This document shows positions 12,337-22,728 of a stretch of DNA of 64,000 nucleotides, piece by piece; position 1 is the first letter of the stretch; every line of letters begins with the position of its first letter. The stretch covers positions 186,001 through 250,000 of the forward strand of contig JANBPK010001189.1 in the NCBI GenBank assembly GCA_027579435.1. Reading direction: 5' to 3'. This DNA comes from Candolleomyces eurysporus. Lineage: Eukaryota; Basidiomycota; Agaricomycetes; Agaricales; Psathyrellaceae. The notes under the pieces are model-generated. The model worked only from the letters and a program-made list of their open reading frames with translations, was not told the origin of the DNA and ran no database searches. Position numbers and translations under genes: made by a program.

Positions 12337-14187
12337 TCATCGCTCTTCGTATATCTGGACATACCGAACTTCCCAGTCTAGCGAAATTGTGTCAGAACGA
12401 GCAAGATGGACTCAGGGAAAACCTGGGACGTACATGCATCCCGGAATGCTGAGCCATTTGTACGAATGTACTCTTCACAGGTCGCAACCCCAGTCCGCTG
12501 TGCACAGCTCTCCTCTTGGCCTGGTGGCCCGGCAACATTCCATATCGCACCAGCCCAAACACCACTGATTCCAGTGCAGTCCAGTTAGCTTTCTGAGGAG
12601 ACACAGTCATTGGGACTACATCTTACCATAATGTCGTATCGAAGATGGCATGGTGTTGTCTGAAATACCCAAATGGATCGCAACCAGCCGCTGGGTATCT
12701 CGCCTGGGCAGTGCCCCATGTATCAGGACGAGGATCGTTGGCAGTAATGTCAGACGGAATAGAGTTCCTTGGGAAGAAGTATACAGCAATCCCGGTAGAG
12801 TCCCATTTCACTGTTAACGGTTGACGTGGGTTGACATCATCATAGTCATTAGCTTCCGTCAGATATAAATGTCAAAATGGACGCATACGTACTTGCATAT
12901 ACACCTCCTCCATTATTGTTGAATCCTAATCCATACGTTATCGGAGACTCAGCGCGGATACCACACCCTCGGCTTGCAGTTGTTGCGACTGCACAGTCAG
13001 TATTGCCGTCGATGACTGTTCCGGTCATAGCAAGGGCAGTTGAATTTGAGGATACCACTCTACATCCGGTACCGGTGTGAAGGGTAGCTTGGTTATGCGT
13101 GTTGTCGTGGACGCCTTCTAAAATGTCTATCTCGCCATCCTCGGGTCTTCTAGGTCCTATCGGAGACCGATTCCTTAGGCTTAATGATTTCGCAGAGAGT
13201 CACCGGGCGCTTACCGTTGGTCCAGAAAGCACTGGAAAAGGAGATAGAGGGAGAGAGATTAGCGCTCAACCAGAATAGCGTGCTCGGAGGCAAGTGGAGT
13301 ACTTACGGCCAAGTCCCACACCCATAGGGCATGTGCACAGCATCCATGATCACCAGCCCACCAGTGAACCTTACAAGAGTGTGGATGCGTATGCTCTTTC
13401 TGTGCGCAGTAACAGTGGGTGTAGTCTCTAGTCGCATAATTGCGTTTCCTGCTGAATTGATTTCAAGCAGACCATCTCTTCGCTAGAGTTTCGGCGATTT
13501 CAATAGGAGAATTCTTTGGACATTCTGGGATCATGCCAAATTCAAACGCACCGCTGAAGCTTCGTCGATATAGTCAACTTGACCTGATGAACAGCTTAAG
13601 CGCTGGAATCAAGAAGGGATCTAATGGTGTATGCTTACCAAAAGTCGGGTCAGGGAATGTAAAGAAGTCCCATCCTCGGAAGAAGGTTTCCCCTTGCTGT
13701 GAGCCAAAGGCTCTGTTTAAGCGGTACAATTTTTCGGCGAAATGTGCGATAGACATACATATGAGTTTGTTAATCTCCAAGGAGAGCTCCCAGTCGTTCC
13801 TGAAGGCGGGGAGGTCGTCGTTGGCGAGGTTCCTGTTGGTGTCGATGTGGAAGAAGCCGTTACGGAGGTTGAGTTGTCATCTGGCGCGGCGCTTCCTCCG
13901 CCATCGTCGAACACCTGTTGGTTCCTGGGTTTACAGTACACCACTGGTCCACCATCACCATCTCGAGGTTCTAGTTCTCGCACTGCTCGGGGCGAAAGAA
14001 CACTGCCAAAGGCCACCTTCAGATCTCGAGCCAACGAGTGTGTTCTACGCACGACGGCGTTGTGAGAGCGCCGAACCAACCGGTGCAGGGATCTTGCATT
14101 TCCTGTCCTCGGAGTGGCTGAGGTCGCTATGGAGGCTTGCAAGACAAGAAGCAAGAGGTGGAAGGGCACCGACTGGAGCAGATGCAT
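12337..14187 (-). CDS. Secreted glycoside hydrolase family 16 protein (endo-1,3(4)-beta-glucanase type)
   Basis: Nine exons join without phase error: 14187-13759, 13696-13639, 13583-13552, 13482-13307, 13231-13215, 13156-12893, 12810-12627, 12564-12434 and 12377-12337. They total 1,332 nt and 443 residues. An N-terminal hydrophobic signal (HLLLLVLQASIATSA) and a Ser/Thr-rich linker precede the GH16 domain. That domain opens with ETFFRGWDFFTFPDPTFG, has the AIMR and MPYGCGTWPAFWTNG segments, and carries the catalytic motif GEIDILEG with both acidic residues present. It ends in the family-typical WEVRYVQIY. Members hydrolyse mixed-linked or 1,3-beta-glucans in the cell wall or in plant material. 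One exon is only 17 nt. Short exons leave no single long ORF, so the gene is easily missed. Confidence 0.92.
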
Positions 14188-14660
14188 CGTTAATCAATCG
14201 GAGGACATGGGCAACGTTGAACTTGAAGAACTTCAACCAGGCGGCATTGTCTCCGTATCAGTACTGACATAACCCATGCAGCCCGGAGATGCCGTAACTT
14301 AAACTCTAATCACACACTCGGAATCTGTACGGAGTGATGGGTCCGAAAGCTTGAAGTTGCGACTACCTCGTCTGAATACAACGTAAAACACGCCTGAGTC
14401 TTTGCTGAAAGCTAGGTTAATTACGTCGAACAACTTCACTGCCCTTGCCCATCCCTGTAGCCTCGATCCCTGAGGGAGTGATATCGGTCCGGATTTCGGC
14501 TTTCACGCATGGCAGCCTGCAGGTAAAGCACGCGTAAGGGATAGATGAGAAGATTGGGTGAAGCGTGCAGTTGAGAGTATTAGGACGGAAATGCTGTGAG
14601 TTCAAAGTGCGTGATGTGAGGAATTGGAGAAAAGAGCTTGGTATCCGTTGTTGGTTCTTT

Positions 14661-16193
14661 CTAGTAGAGTTCATCGTCCGCCATAACCGCTCTCACTTCC
14701 GTCCAATCTCTCAACCTACGGTCCCTCATGATCCAGCTATCTCTCCTCGGAACCCCCGTTCCTTCGACCCTGATTTCCTCAACGTTGAGTCCATGCCTAC
14801 GAGATTCTTGTATGACGACAGAAAGATCTCTGAAACCTCTCGAGGGAGCGCAGACGACAAGGTTTTGGAGGCGCCTCTCGGCACTGCACTGCACTCGAGA
14901 TTTCAAGAAATCATGGAAAACATAAGCATCGAGGGGCGTGGCGATGTGAAGCCCAACAATGAAGGTACGAAGTTGAACCAGGAGATGGGCTGCTGGGTCC
15001 TGGCCAAACGTCAACAGCCGAAAACCATGGTCGTACCCGTTGCAATCCATCCGGAATTCGAGAGTCGTGAGATCGGGTAATGCTCTGAATAAAGCATGGA
15101 ATGTTGGGGTGGAGATACCGAGTCCTACCGCCAAGCACAGGTGTTCTAGGCGGTTAAACTTCTCCAACTTGGATAAAAATCGTTCTACATGGGGGGGNCT
15201 CCCAGGTGACCGAAGTTAGCGCGGTCTTCGAAAAGACGTCAAACTCCATTCCTTCTATTTGGAGGCTGGCCAGGTTGGGAAAGTCATACATATCCAGAAG
15301 GTCTGGGTACGAGACTCCATCGGAGGGATAGATTAGGATGAGGGCTTCAACCTTTTCCATGCGTATTGGCCTGCTCCATGACGGCGGTACACCCATGGGA
15401 GCACAGCCTGGTCTGTACTGGATATACAGAAAACGCAGCTCCACGAGCCTAAAAAGTTGGTGGACAAGGAAGAGGCGGTGACGATCACCCCACGCGTCGC
15501 TCCCAAGAACGCAGTGCGTGAGCTGCTCCAAGGGAAGAGCAATGTTGGTCCCTTGCTCCCCGGTAGTCAATGCGACGCGACGCAATGAAGGAGCCTCTCT
15601 GAAGGCTTCAACTATCCCTGTAGGCTCTGCATCTTGAAAGAGCCAGTGACGAGGGGAATCTGTTACCGGGCGAACAACCAAGCTCTCCAAGGATACAAAC
15701 AGCCCGGAGGGTAGGGCCTGGAGTTGAGCGGCAGGTACACGATTGAGTGTTAGTTGGGTAAGCGATCGGGTGATGGGAATTAGGATATGGTCAAGTCGAA
15801 GGTTTAGTTGAGCTGAAACTCTCTCATAGATATAACGGCTTTTGATTTCGATCTGAAGGCTGAGGGCAGTCGATTTGGAACGACTCACCCACTCGTCAAA
15901 TCTTGACAACTGGGAATTGCTGTATCCGTCCCCTTCCTTGAAGGATAATGAGATCCGAGTCCACAAAGGTGGAAACGCGATGGCGACTTCCTTCCAATGC
16001 CGGCACACATGGGTGAGAAGAATCGGTGCCTGCTTCCGGGACATGGATACCTCCCACAGATGGGTAGGGAGGCAATGTAGAAAGATTTCGCAGAGCGTTT
16101 CGTCCGGAATTTTGTCGATTGCCATAGTAGCTATAATACCCAGCTCAATATTGAGCTGAGAGAGAGAGAGAGATTTGTCTCTTACTTACCCAT
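14661..16193 (-). CDS. F-box/LRR-like protein, paralogue B (frame interrupted by one N)
   Basis: The first exon is four nucleotides (ATGG at 16193-16190). A 59-nt intron then joins at 16130 to a long exon reading M-A-T-M-A-I-D-K-I-P-D-E-T, followed by an F-box (LCEIFLHCLPTHLW ... LLTHVCRHWKEVA) and a leucine-rich region. F-box proteins of this kind act as substrate adaptors for SCF ubiquitin ligases. Two close paralogues lie at 41.7-45.1 kb and use the same exon layout. The run gggggggn at 15191-15198 shifts the frame. With the N left out, the second exon is 2 + 1,467 nt and aligns with the paralogues (HVERFLSKLEKF), so it is probably an intact gene of about 490 residues with an assembly artefact. 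Confidence 0.82.
16141..16158. repeat. 18-bp perfect palindrome in the first intron of the F-box gene, next to an AG microsatellite
   Basis: The sequence CAGCTCAAT-ATTGAGCTG reads the same on both strands. It is followed directly by an (AG)n run to about 16172. It lies inside the 59-nt first intron (16189-16131), so the pre-mRNA could fold into a hairpin between donor and branch site. No equivalent is seen in the first introns of the two paralogues. Confidence 0.6.
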
Positions 16194-16395
16194 GATGATC
16201 GCACATGAGAGTACTTAGGAGTTGACCAGCAGAACGTCCAAGTGTGCACACTATGTTTGGTGCAGTTTGGGTGTTCGGTGATTGCCGTTCTGGCTGCGTA
16301 CAGGTTTCGCGTTTCTGACTCGCAGAACACGAACACGAATGCCTTTAGAAGGCCAGTATACACCAACTTCGAATATTTAACGGACTTACAGCTGC

Positions 16396-18153
16396 ATGGG
16401 AGTCCATGGATTTCTGCCATATCTTCGCAAGGCCTGGTGCGTAACGTCCGACTTGCTCCCGGTCACCTCTAAGCTGAAAATGTGAGCAGCCCCGACGTCT
16501 TCAAGGAGCTGCCGAATAGGTTCAAAGATATCTCAGACACAAGGGTCATAATGTGGGATACTTACTCTGTGAAGCATCGCCAATTTGCTGAATCTAGCTC
16601 CTGGCAGAGATGGAACACTTATAACACAGAGATTCCATTTCTCTCCTTCACCCCATCCCTATCGGCATATTTTAGGATGGTACCGTGTCACGGAGGAAAT
16701 GAGCGCCAGTGGTATCCGTCCAATTTGTGTATTCGACGGGAAAGCGCGACATTCTGCAAAGATGAAGGAGGTAGGAGAGTCTTGAGTTCTGTCATAATGT
16801 AACGCTCATTTGGGTTCTCCTTAGGTCATGCGCAGACGTCAGAATCAAAAGCTAACCGCCGCGCGAGGCCATGTAGAAGCTGGAAGACTCCGCAGACTTG
16901 ACTTCTTGAAGACTTTCATTGACTTGGGTCCCAGCTTGCGCCCTACGGCTTTGCAGGCCACAGTGGGGATGTTGAACGACCTCAGTTACAAAGACGGCGC
17001 CGACCCGGCAATGAAAGACACACTCCAAACCCTGGACTCACAAGCATCAGTTCGGGCTCTGTCCGAACTGTCGTTTGGAGACACTTCTCAGGCAAATGTA
17101 CTTCCTCCCGTGACTCAGACTTTGTCCAACCAGGAGCAAGTCGATGCCATAAGGCTTCAAACAACTCTTACCGCCATGTACAAAGAGTTTAAGCAAAGTC
17201 TTTCTCAACTCGTCACCATAGCCGAGTCAGACGTCCTGGCGGCGACTCCTTCTAATACCGGCCCTGAAGCCACCGCCGAAGAGATTGAAATCTTGATGAC
17301 CAAGGCGCAATGTCATCTGGCGGTGAAGGAAAAAGATCTCTGGTACAGCCTCTCCCAGCTTTCCGACGGTGATCCTTCAAGTTGGGAGCATCTCACCGGT
17401 GTTGCTGGAACCCTGGTCCAAGAGAGTCACCAAATGTCAAGCTCATTCAGCAGAAGGACGAACCTTCCGACTGCCGAGACTTACCAGCAATGCAAGGAAA
17501 TTTTACTGGCTATGGGCGTGCAATGCCTCGAAGCCGAAGGGCAGGTTGAAGCTGAAGGCCTTGCATCGGCTATGGTCCTCAACGGCAACGCCGACTTCGT
17601 AGCCAGCGAAGATACGGTATGTCAAGGCTCGTTTACACCTTTCTTTCTTGCTGATTCCAAAATGCAGGACGTATTGGTTTACGGAGCGACTCTCTTGCGG
17701 AACTTCGGCAGCGCTCAAGCTCCCCTTGAGCTCATCTCCGGAAAGGATATCCAGGACCGCTTGGAACTCGACCGACAGGCCTACGTTGATTTCGCCCTCC
17801 TCCTAGGAACGGATTTCTCGCAACGACTCAAGAGCGTCGGTCCCGTCAGAGCTCTCAGCTTCATCAAAGAATACGGTACCATCGAGGACATCTTGAAATC
17901 GGAGACCAAGTACCCACCTCGTTCGTCACATGACGAGTATATCAACGAGATTCAAGCAGCTCGTAGTATCTTCAACTCCTCCCCCGATACACCGAACCCT
18001 CAAAAGTTACCCCCGGCTTATCGCAATGAAGTGGCCATTTCGAGTATCCTAAGCCGATACAATTTGACCAACGCCTTATTGGACACGGGAAGCTTAGACT
18101 ACGAAAACGCCTTGGCGGGGAACTATTTTGCGGACAATCCAACTGCCCTTTGA
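16396..18153 (+). CDS. XPG/FEN1-type PIN-domain nuclease
   Basis: Five exons (16396-16436, 16487-16552, 16608-16770, 16825-17616, 17668-18153) sum to 1,548 nt and 515 residues with all phases closing. The start fits the XPG N-terminal motif (MGVHGFLPYLRKAC). It is followed by IIDGTLITQRFHF and ICVFDGKARHSAK, which are the acidic metal-binding segments of the XPG-N domain. The XPG-I part carries EAEGQVEAEGLASAM and ADFVASEDTDVLVYGA, then an H3TH-like region (LLLGTDFSQRLKSVGPVRAL). These proteins cleave branched or flap DNA; this agaricomycete type is usually annotated only as PIN-domain-like. The fourth intron is 51 nt, in frame and without a stop, so it could be retained. The 3' end is duplicated downstream. 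Confidence 0.9.
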
Positions 18154-18620
18154 TAACGTGATACCCATCATCATTCATACAAAGTCTAAAGCTACCCTGT
18201 GGAAGTTGGGCATGCATCGCCAAAAAGCCACAGATAGTCGAGTTCGAAGGTTGTTGGGCATAGAAGATGGTACTACGTCCCTTCCATTCTTCAAGATTGG
18301 CTCGGACGTCGGAGGGAGAACAGAGGCGACTATGACTTCATATGCGTGTGTTCATTTCCGGTTCCTGGTAAAATTTGGGCGTCCATCGGATAGGACAAGG
18401 GAGAGAGTTAACGTTTGCAGCCGGTCTGGCTCATTGCGTACTGCCTCACGCTGGTACCGATGACTCTGGTGGTCGAAAGACCTGCGGTTCAGCCAGCCAC
18501 GGTAAGCGGAACGGAGGGTTGGGCTCATTGAAGCGATCCGTTCGTTCCGGCTGGGAGTCTCTTGCAACGACGTTCTCCGGGGATGGTTTCCGAGAGCTAG
18601 GAGCGGGGATGCGGTTTCAA
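17990..18620 (+). repeat. Source copy of a duplicated XPG-gene 3' segment
   Basis: The last part of the XPG-type gene and about 470 bp of its 3' flank recur in diverged form at about 19,200-19,850. Shared landmarks are the C-terminal peptide (AYRNEVAISSILSRY against AYRNEAVTSSILGRY), the segment ggagggagaacagaggcgac and the block around gtaagcggaacgga against gtaaacggaatgga. Confidence 0.7.
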
Positions 18621-19199
18621 ACTCTGCGATACACAGTGAGTGGCCCATAGCCTTCTCGGTCGTGGCCAGATCAGATGGTCCGATGGGCGAGGATGCGTTT
18701 TCGGCGCCTGCCCTGGTGCATCCTCCTTGGAGGAGGTTCACAACGGGCACCAAGTAATGTTCATCAAGGATCATTGAGGTATGGGGGCAGTACTGAAAAG
18801 GACCACTCGATGCAAAGTGACGGTCTGCAATGGTACCGGTCACTCGCAATTGCTAGTTGGGGATGCCCACCGTGTGTGGTGGATCACTAACAGTATTATC
18901 ACCTCTGCGCACCTGCAGTTCTCGGTAATTCTACCCGGAAGATGATGTGAGCCTATTAGAGTTTCCCAGCAAGGACGGGGGGCCAAGGCCTGCGGATTTT
19001 GAGCGAAAGGCTTGTCTCTGCCATGGCCAAAGACGTACGATGTGAACAAGCTGGAGTTCTGTTTCGACTTTGAGTCCATCTTCGTGACGTATTGACGAAC
19101 GAGCAAGAGCCCTTGTCGAAGAGTTATGGTATGGCGAGACCACCTTATTTGCACATGTTAAATTTAGGCGCCGATACAGCCTCTGGGCTATTAAGTCCC

Positions 19200-19850
19200 C
19201 ACTATCTTCGACTCATCCCCGACCCCGATTCACCGAACCGACAATTTTCACCCCTGGCTTATCGCAACGAAGCAGTCACTTCGAGTATCTTGGGCCGGTA
19301 CAGCTGGAATGTTGGAGACTTTTACTGCGAGAATCCTTTGGCAAAGGAGCCTGCGCTTTTGGTTGATACTCATCATGCTGGGCATGAGGACACAAGCAAA
19401 GCTGTTGAAGTCGACGTGCACCGCAAAAAAAAAACCTCGGTCAGGGGAGTCCGAAGCTTATGGCAGGATGAAAGTTGCTACTACTTTTTCCCGTCCATTT
19501 TTCAATATCGTGGCTGACTTCGGAGGGAGAACAGAGGCGACTGCGACCGCGACTTCATATAAGCATGTTCATTTTCAACTGGCAAAGATGAGTAATTATG
19601 TGGCGTCTGTCGGATCGAACAAGGGAAAACCTTAATGTCTGCAGCTGGTCTTGGTCATTTTGTACCGCCTCGCTCTCGTGATTCTGGTGCTCAGATTACC
19701 CATGGCCAGCCTTGGTAAACGGAATGGAAGACTGGAGCATGAAGCGATCTCTTCGTGGACTGGAATGAGGCTTGGAGTGTTTTGCAGGAATTATATTATC
19801 TCCTTGAAACAACGTTGGAGGCGAGTTTCCTGCAGGCCCAACCCTGTGAT
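19200..19850 (+). pseudogene. Decayed tandem copy of the XPG-type nuclease 3' end
   Basis: An open stretch near 19,200-19,420 encodes PDPDSPNRQFSPLAYRNEAVTSSILGRYSW. This matches the C-terminus of the nuclease upstream with several substitutions, and the matching text then runs on into the 3' flank. No nuclease motif from the first three quarters of the protein is present and no start codon in a fitting context precedes it, so this is a partial duplicate without catalytic residues. The 18,154-19,200 interval between the two copies holds the flank of the first copy and no other gene that I can support. Confidence 0.65.
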
Positions 19851-21799
19851 ATGCAAAAAATTGCCTGGTCGACCCGATGTTCTCTTCGACGGCGGCCGAG
19901 GTCAGACGTCGGGCTTTCACTGAACTATCTGCGGTGCTGACGTCGACCTTACTTGCTGCTGCTGCTTCTTCGGAAGACGGGTGCTACGGGGGGAGCAATC
20001 GGATTGCGGCGTTTACTGTCCCAACTCTTGGAGCGATCTCACCTCAACTAGAGGCGGATGGCCGGATATTTGGATGATGATCGCAGTCGAGAACTTGAGG
20101 CAAAGCTTGCTCCCAAAGGCTCGACTTTCCACCGTAAACACCGAATAACCCGAAACGCTTACGAGCGACCCTTGACGAGGCAAGGATAGTGCCGTCAGCT
20201 CCTAGGCATACACCCACCTTTCGTTCCAGCCGGTCCTGGATCCGTTCTCATTCTCAAATTCGAGCTGGTCACCGATCCCTCGGACCCTCAGGCCTCAGAC
20301 TGGGGCCCTGTTCGTCCAACGTCATCCATAGGAGGGATTCTCAGGGAGAGAGGATCCCCACAGCCTCTTCAGTCACATCCATACGGTCGATTGAAACTTT
20401 GAATTGTGTAGGGTGTGACGCGTTTTAATTATCTCAACAGGCAAGCGACGGCGGCACGAGGTCTCAATATCGGGATCTCAACGTCTGTCGCAGCCTTGCT
20501 GAAACGAAGAATAGGAGCCTCAACTCTTATCACACGCGGTAATTATGCCTTGAGGTCCCTTCGAGGCTCGTGATCCCTTGCTCTCTTCGCGAGACGGACC
20601 TTGAGGCCTAACTCGAGGCAAACTTGTAGTGCGAATTGCTTTTTGGGGTGAGGTGGTTCATGGCCCACGCAGCGGTGGTTCACGGACAGATTGAGTTGAG
20701 TCGTCCGATGGGATATTTGGATTGTGTTTAATAGGTCGCCGAACCGGAGTATATTTCTATTGGCCTGGAGTGAAGGTGTAATATACGGCTCGGAATGTCC
20801 GTTGTGGATACCATATTATGGGTCCGCCGGACACATAGAAGCCTACGGCTACAAGTCCGAGGTCTACGGAAGCTCACAGTGCACTTAGGAGTTTACTGGG
20901 CATCGGAACAAACTATACAGAGCTAAGGGGTGAGGATGGGGGTACCCAAGGGGTACCAGGCGCTCAGCGCTCAGTACTAACTTTATATTTAACCTTACTC
21001 GGATACTAGTCCGCCCGTCTGACCTCGTGTCGCGCATTATCGCAACAGGCGCCATCATGATTGACATGCGATTCAGAGTACCCAGAAGCTGAAGGTAGCT
21101 GTCGATTTGACTGAATAGCTTTACGATGAGACTAGATAAGAAATTAGCGTGCAGTGTGCGATTAATGCTCCATGTGGGACGCATGATATATATATTGTGG
21201 CTGGTCTATCCAGCCGCCGCCACGGGCGTTGAATGCTCACCGTTCTGACAGCTAATCTGGAATGAAGTCTTAGTGAAGTCTAGATTAACCTAAAATTTCA
21301 TGGATAAGGTGTAATGCACGGTAAGAAGATGGTTCAATGAAGTCCCTCGTGCCTGTGCAATCGATGAACCCATTTGCAGTTAAAAGGAGTCGCGCGTCTG
21401 TCTAGATCAGCCGCGATCGAAGCCCAGTAGCTGGAAAGTGCTCAGCGCCCCGCATTATGCTCTGACATAGCTTCTAACAGGATATCGAACCCATCCATCC
21501 CCAAGCCAAACCTAGGAGATTGACATGAGCAACTCAACCTATCCGCAGTTTAGTTCGCAGTAAAAATCATCGAGAATATCAGCGTCGGCAAAGGGCGCCC
21601 GCTGACAAGACTCGACGCGTACGCTCTCGCTACCTTCTTGACAACCTGGCAAGAAAAGCAGGCTGTACATCTCAGCCCAGGACGTTGCGTAGTACTGCGC
21701 CGTCTATGATGCTCAACGACTGATGATTTTTACAGATCCGCAACATCGGAAAGATGGTAAGTAAAATATCGCAGAATCGGCGGTCGATACATTCGTTGT
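19850..21799. other. Gene-poor interval; possible orphan exons near 20.05-20.57 kb
   Basis: No gene model could be supported. Three stretches look protein-like but do not join cleanly: a 43-codon reading frame from ATG 20058 (MAGYLDDDRSRELEAKLAP ...), a stretch near 20,207-20,350 (FVPAGPGSVLILKFELVTD ...), and one near 20,445-20,570 (RGLNIGISTSVAALLKRR ...). A small inverted repeat (GGTACCC, 3-nt gap, GGGTACC) lies at 20941-20957. I see no transposon ends or RNA gene. Confidence 0.3.
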
Positions 21800-22253
21800 T
21801 TAGGAGGTAGTCTCGTTGGTCTGATTCGAGGGATCGTTCTCGTCTTCAGTTCGCTTTATAGGTCTAGGGGGCCGGGGAGGGGGCCTCGAGCCGCCAGAGA
21901 CAGGTTGGTTGATCTTGCCTCTTGGCTTCCCACTGTAGACGTAGTCAGCTATTGTCGTCCTGGACGAGAGACAACCGATTCTTACGCTTCGAATTTGGGG
22001 AATCCTTCTTCTTCATCTTCGGAATACGTGATGACCCCACCTCCCTCTGCGCTGGTGTAAGGCTTGGGCTCATCGACAACGGGCACTGCACTGTCACCTT
22101 CTGGCTTGATATCGACATCTGTGCTCGTCGCCTTGGGCTCTGTCTCCAGAGTCTCTTTACTGTCAGGAGATCATCAGTGCAAGCCTGAATGTAGATACTT
22201 CGAGGACTTTACCTGGGCTCAATCGGAGCGGTATCTTGGTCTGAGGGTGCCAT
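21800..22253 (-). CDS. Small acidic protein with a proline-rich tail, function unknown
   Basis: Three exons (22253-22213, 22159-21986, 21932-21800) join through canonical introns (donors GTAAAG and GTAAGA, acceptors CTGACAG and CTACAG). They sum to 348 nt, or 115 residues plus a stop, with both phases closing. The protein begins MAPSDQDTAPIEPSKETLE, has an acidic middle (ITYSEDEEEGFPKFEA), then GKPRGKINQPVSGG and a proline-rich stretch (SRPPPRPPRPIKR) that resembles an SH3-binding PxxP site. The end is polar (NQTNETTS). There is no signal peptide or membrane helix, so it is probably an intracellular disordered protein. It is too split to appear as a long ORF. I do not recognise the family. 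The fit of phases and compositional bias support a real gene. Confidence 0.7.
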
Positions 22254-22640
22254 TAGTTGATGTGAATTCCACTTTCGGCGAGAACAGATTTTATCAAGGT
22301 TCTGAGCTTCGCCATTCGCCGTGACTGGATCACAATGAGGATATGACAAGATTGCATTCTGTTCTGCTCAGGTAGCCACAGTATCAGTCAATCCTGTGCC
22401 TCAAGGCGGTAGGGGCGCCATTGTGTGGCGGGGCTGCGTGCTGTAGACGTAGAAAACACCTCAGGACAAAGGCGCGGAGCTGCTGTGCGAGGTGCCGTCC
22501 GCCGTGGGTAAACAGGCAACAGCTTAGGTGAACCGGACGGACTGCCATGTCAAGATTGCCGGGTCGGTGCGTACCTGCATTATGAGATCAAACGAGCTGG
22601 TTCATTGCTAGGGCATCGCCTAGGGTGGCGTTTGTTCCCA
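22254..22640. other. Intergenic interval between divergent genes
   Basis: This interval lies between the start of the small acidic-protein gene (reverse) and the promoter of the third WW-motif gene (forward). I see no ORF or repeat worth naming, so it probably holds the divergent promoters. Confidence 0.5.
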
Positions 22641-22646
22641 AGTATG

Positions 22647-22652
22647 TATAAA
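22647..22652 (+). promoter_or_regulatory. TATA box of the third WW-motif gene
   Basis: TATAAA lies 77 nt upstream of ATG 22729 and is followed by a pyrimidine-rich stretch (TCTCTCACGTCTCCCCCCC) leading to cacacacaATGG. This spacing is typical of strongly transcribed basidiomycete genes. Confidence 0.6.
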
Positions 22653-22728
22653 GGCCGCCTTGCTTTCACCTGTTCATCATTACCCACCCTTCTCTCACGT
22701 CTCCCCCCCNTCCTCCCAACACACACAA

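Noticed and set aside
13533..14267. A 244-codon forward ORF over the GH16 gene
   Set aside because: It is a shadow. The reverse strand encodes a signal peptide, linker and complete GH16 domain with consistent introns.
14661..16193. F-box B as a pseudogene because of the frame change near 15,198
   Set aside because: The change coincides with an N after seven Gs. Omitting that N gives a full-length frame matching both paralogues.
18352..18849. Reverse 165-codon ORF downstream of the nuclease
   Set aside because: It overlaps the duplicated 3' flank of the nuclease, is not preserved in the second copy and has no recognisable domain.
20941..20957. GGTACCC/GGGTACC inverted repeat as a transposon end
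   Set aside because: There is no partner end, target-site duplication or transposase text nearby. It is only a short hairpin.
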